A DNA stretch of 40,183 nt, from the NCBI GenBank assembly GCA_023488685.1, contig JAMDDR010000053.1, forward strand, positions 1-40,183, in the 5' to 3' direction. Source of the stretch: Chloroflexota bacterium (GTDB taxonomy: Bacteria; Chloroflexota; Anaerolineae; J036; Brachytrichaceae). The position numbers were made by a program, and so were the translations under genes. Below, in pieces: positions 38,040 through 40,183 of this stretch. The notes under the pieces were generated by a model, which worked only from the letters and a program-made list of their open reading frames with translations, ran no database searches and was not told the DNA's origin. Each line of letters opens with the position of its first letter. The first letter of the stretch is position 1.

Positions 38040-40109
38040 ATGAACAACAGAGACACAAGGGACACACTCCCGCCCGGGCAACTGAAGGAGACGGACTTCA
38101 CCATCTCGCCTGCCCTGGCGGGCATCATACGTGGTTTGTGGCAAGCCAACAGTTGGGGGGAGGCCGCCCATACGATCCTCGGTGGCATCGGGAAAGCCAC
38201 CGGCGCCGCAGTGGTCGCGCTGCGGCGCGTGGACGGCCAGGCTGGCCTGCTGCGCCACGATTCTGACTGGCATGCCTCCCCCGCGCAAACCGAGGTGATC
38301 AGCGCTACCGGTGTCTTTGCGCCGAACGCCGGCATGCCCGGCATCACGTGGTCGTCGGGCGAGATGCAGTGGCTGGTTGAACCCGGCGCCGACCCCCACT
38401 TCCAACACTGGGCCGCCAGTCAAGCCGGCCTGCATGCGGGGGCCTGGGTGCCGGTGCGGGATCGCCACGCCGTCATCGGCGTGCTCGAAGTGCTGTGGGC
38501 GGAGCCCCAGCCACTGGGCGACGCCCTGGCACGACTGCTGGAAGCCGTGAGCGACCAGATTGGCGCCTTCCTCAGCCGGCAGCGCGCCGAGGAAGCCCGC
38601 CAGGCTGCCGAGGCGAACCTGGGCCTGATCAGCCGCACCTTCGCTAAAGCCTTCCACTCCAGCCCTGTCGCCATCGTGATTACGGAATTGTCTGGCGGCA
38701 AGATCATTGACGTCAACGCGAGTTACCAGGCGCTTGTCGGCTACAGCCGCGAAGAGCTGATCCATCATTTTGGATACACATTAAACATCTATGACCCTTC
38801 AGAGCGTCAAAGCATCGTGCAACAGCTTCGTGAGCGAGGGTCGGTGCGCAATCACGAAACCAGGGTGCGTACCAAATCCGGTGAAATTCGGCACGTGCTG
38901 GTTTCCATGGAAGAGATTCAACTCGACGGCAACGCTTGCGCCCTCACAACCCTCTATGACATCACCGAACGCAAACAGGCCGAGGAGGAGCTGCGCGCGA
39001 GCCAGCAGGACCTGAACCACGCCCAGGCCGTGGCACAGACCGGAAGCTGGCGCCTGGATGTCCGTCGCAACGAACTGCTATGGTCTGACGAAACCTACCG
39101 GATGTTCGGGATCACCACGGGGACACCACTGACCTACGAGACCTTCCTATCTGCCGTCCACCCGGATGACCGGGCATATGTCGACCGGGAGTGGCAGGCA
39201 GCCATACGTGGCGCGCCTTACGACATCGAGCACCGCATCGCCGCGAGCAGCGAGGTGCGCTGGGTGCGCGAGCGAGCCGAGTTGGAGTTTGACGCCGATG
39301 GCGTGCTGCGCGGCGGCTTCGGGACCGTCCAGGATATCACTGAGCGCAAGCAGGCTGAACGCGAGCGCGAACGTTTATTGGTGGCCGAGGCACAGGCCCG
39401 GCGCGAGGCGGAGCGGCAGAGCGAGCTACGCCTCCGGTTCCTGGCCATGGTCTCGCACGAATTGCGCACGCCGCTCACGTCCATCAAGGGCTTCGCCACC
39501 ACCCTCTTGGCCCACGACGTCACCTGGGACGCGGTTACCCAGCGCGACTTCCTCGGCATCATCGACGCGGAGGTGGACAAGCTCACGGAGATGATCGACC
39601 AGCTCCTGGACCTGTCGCGCCTCGAAGCGGGTATGCTGCGCATCCACCCGGAGACTGTGCCTTTCGGCGACGCCCTGGCGGCGGTCCTGCCCCAACTCCG
39701 GGCCATCGCGCGCGACCATCGCCTGATGGTGGATGCCCCGGCTGATTTGCCGGCGGTGCAGCTCGATCGGCAGCGCCTGGCGCAGGTGCTCACGAACTTG
39801 GTGAGTAACGCCGCCAAGTACTCCGCACGCGATACGTTGATCACCATCGCCGTGCGACGGGTGGACGGAGGCGTTGAGGTGGACATTGCTGACGAAGGCC
39901 CAGGCATCCCACTGCAGGAGCGGCAACGGGTGTTCGAGGCATTCCGGCGCGGGAGCGACGACCGGGCGTGGCGGACCAAGGGCGCCGGGCTGGGGCTGGC
40001 CATCTGCAAGGGATTGGTCGAGGCCCACGGCGGATCAATCTGGATCCAAAGCCGTGAGGGGCCTGGGGCCGTCGTCTCGTTCAAGCTGCCTGTCGCGGCG
40101 CCATCATGA
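38040..40109 (+). CDS. GAF/PAS sensor histidine kinase
   Basis: PAS segments, FLAMVSHELRTPLTSIKGFATTL (HisKA), VLTNLVSNAAKYSA, DEGPGIPLQERQRVFEAF, GAGLGLAICKGLVEAHGGSIWI (HATPase). Confidence 0.95.
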   Translation: MNNRDTRDTLPPGQLKETDFTISPALAGIIRGLWQANSWGEAAHTILGGIGKATGAAVVALRRVDGQAGLLRHDSDWHASPAQTEVISATGVFAPNAGMPGITWSSGEMQWLVEPGADPHFQHWAASQAGLHAGAWVPVRDRHAVIGVLEVLWAEPQPLGDALARLLEAVSDQIGAFLSRQRAEEARQAAEANLGLISRTFAKAFHSSPVAIVITELSGGKIIDVNASYQALVGYSREELIHHFGYTLNIYDPSERQSIVQQLRERGSVRNHETRVRTKSGEIRHVLVSMEEIQLDGNACALTTLYDITERKQAEEELRASQQDLNHAQAVAQTGSWRLDVRRNELLWSDETYRMFGITTGTPLTYETFLSAVHPDDRAYVDREWQAAIRGAPYDIEHRIAASSEVRWVRERAELEFDADGVLRGGFGTVQDITERKQAERERERLLVAEAQARREAERQSELRLRFLAMVSHELRTPLTSIKGFATTLLAHDVTWDAVTQRDFLGIIDAEVDKLTEMIDQLLDLSRLEAGMLRIHPETVPFGDALAAVLPQLRAIARDHRLMVDAPADLPAVQLDRQRLAQVLTNLVSNAAKYSARDTLITIAVRRVDGGVEVDIADEGPGIPLQERQRVFEAFRRGSDDRAWRTKGAGLGLAICKGLVEAHGGSIWIQSREGPGAVVSFKLPVAAPS

Positions 40110-40126
40110 CGGCCTTTTTACATTTC

Positions 40127-40155
40127 TTGACAGATCCAAAAACCCTTGATAGTAT
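40127..40155 (+). promoter_or_regulatory. Strong sigma70-like promoter for a gene beyond the window
   Basis: TTGACA-N17-TAGTAT. Confidence 0.65.
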
Positions 40156-40183
40156 CGGCGCGTACTTCATCTCATTTTAAAGA

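Noticed and set aside
1-40183. tRNA, rRNA or CRISPR array
   Set aside because: No regular spacer-repeat pattern, no tRNA-like T-arm with cloverleaf, and no rRNA sequence recognised by eye; a covariance-model scan would be definitive.

Overview
High-GC bacterial chromosome segment, probably Chloroflexota-like (inferred only from gene style: PT/AE-rich lipoprotein linkers, palindromic intergenic repeats, AglEFG-like sugar ABC operon). Left end (1-5018): 3' part of a LacI-family regulator and a complete sugar ABC importer (solute-binding lipoprotein plus two permeases). Centre (5847-17177): an unusual co-directional six-gene cassette closed by a perfect 11-bp terminator hairpin. In order: a two-TM protein whose cytosolic domain aligns by eye with the neighbouring ATPase but has lost Walker A and B; a P-loop ATPase fused to an OmpR-type winged helix; a paralogous P-loop ATPase; two different STAND-like NTPases (the second with a long TPR-like tail); and a radical SAM/SPASM protein with a PqqD-like N-terminal region. 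A decayed serine-recombinase C-terminus lies just upstream. I consider this the best candidate for an undescribed signalling or conflict system. Right half (17.6-40 kb): small lipoproteins (one frameshifted), MFS transporter, HhH protein, secreted caspase-like protein, ICMT-like methyltransferase, AAC(3)-family acetyltransferase, ABC-2 exporter, DUF104/PIN toxin-antitoxin pair, MBL-fold protein, polysaccharide deacetylase, C39-like peptidase with TPR, RRM protein, GyrI-like protein, M24 peptidase and a PAS/GAF histidine kinase. Interspersed are several gene fragments and a RAYT-like Y1 transposase framed by 160-bp near-perfect inverted repeats that contain nested hairpins. No tRNA, rRNA or CRISPR array was recognised. 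All family calls are from reading motifs; no searches were run.
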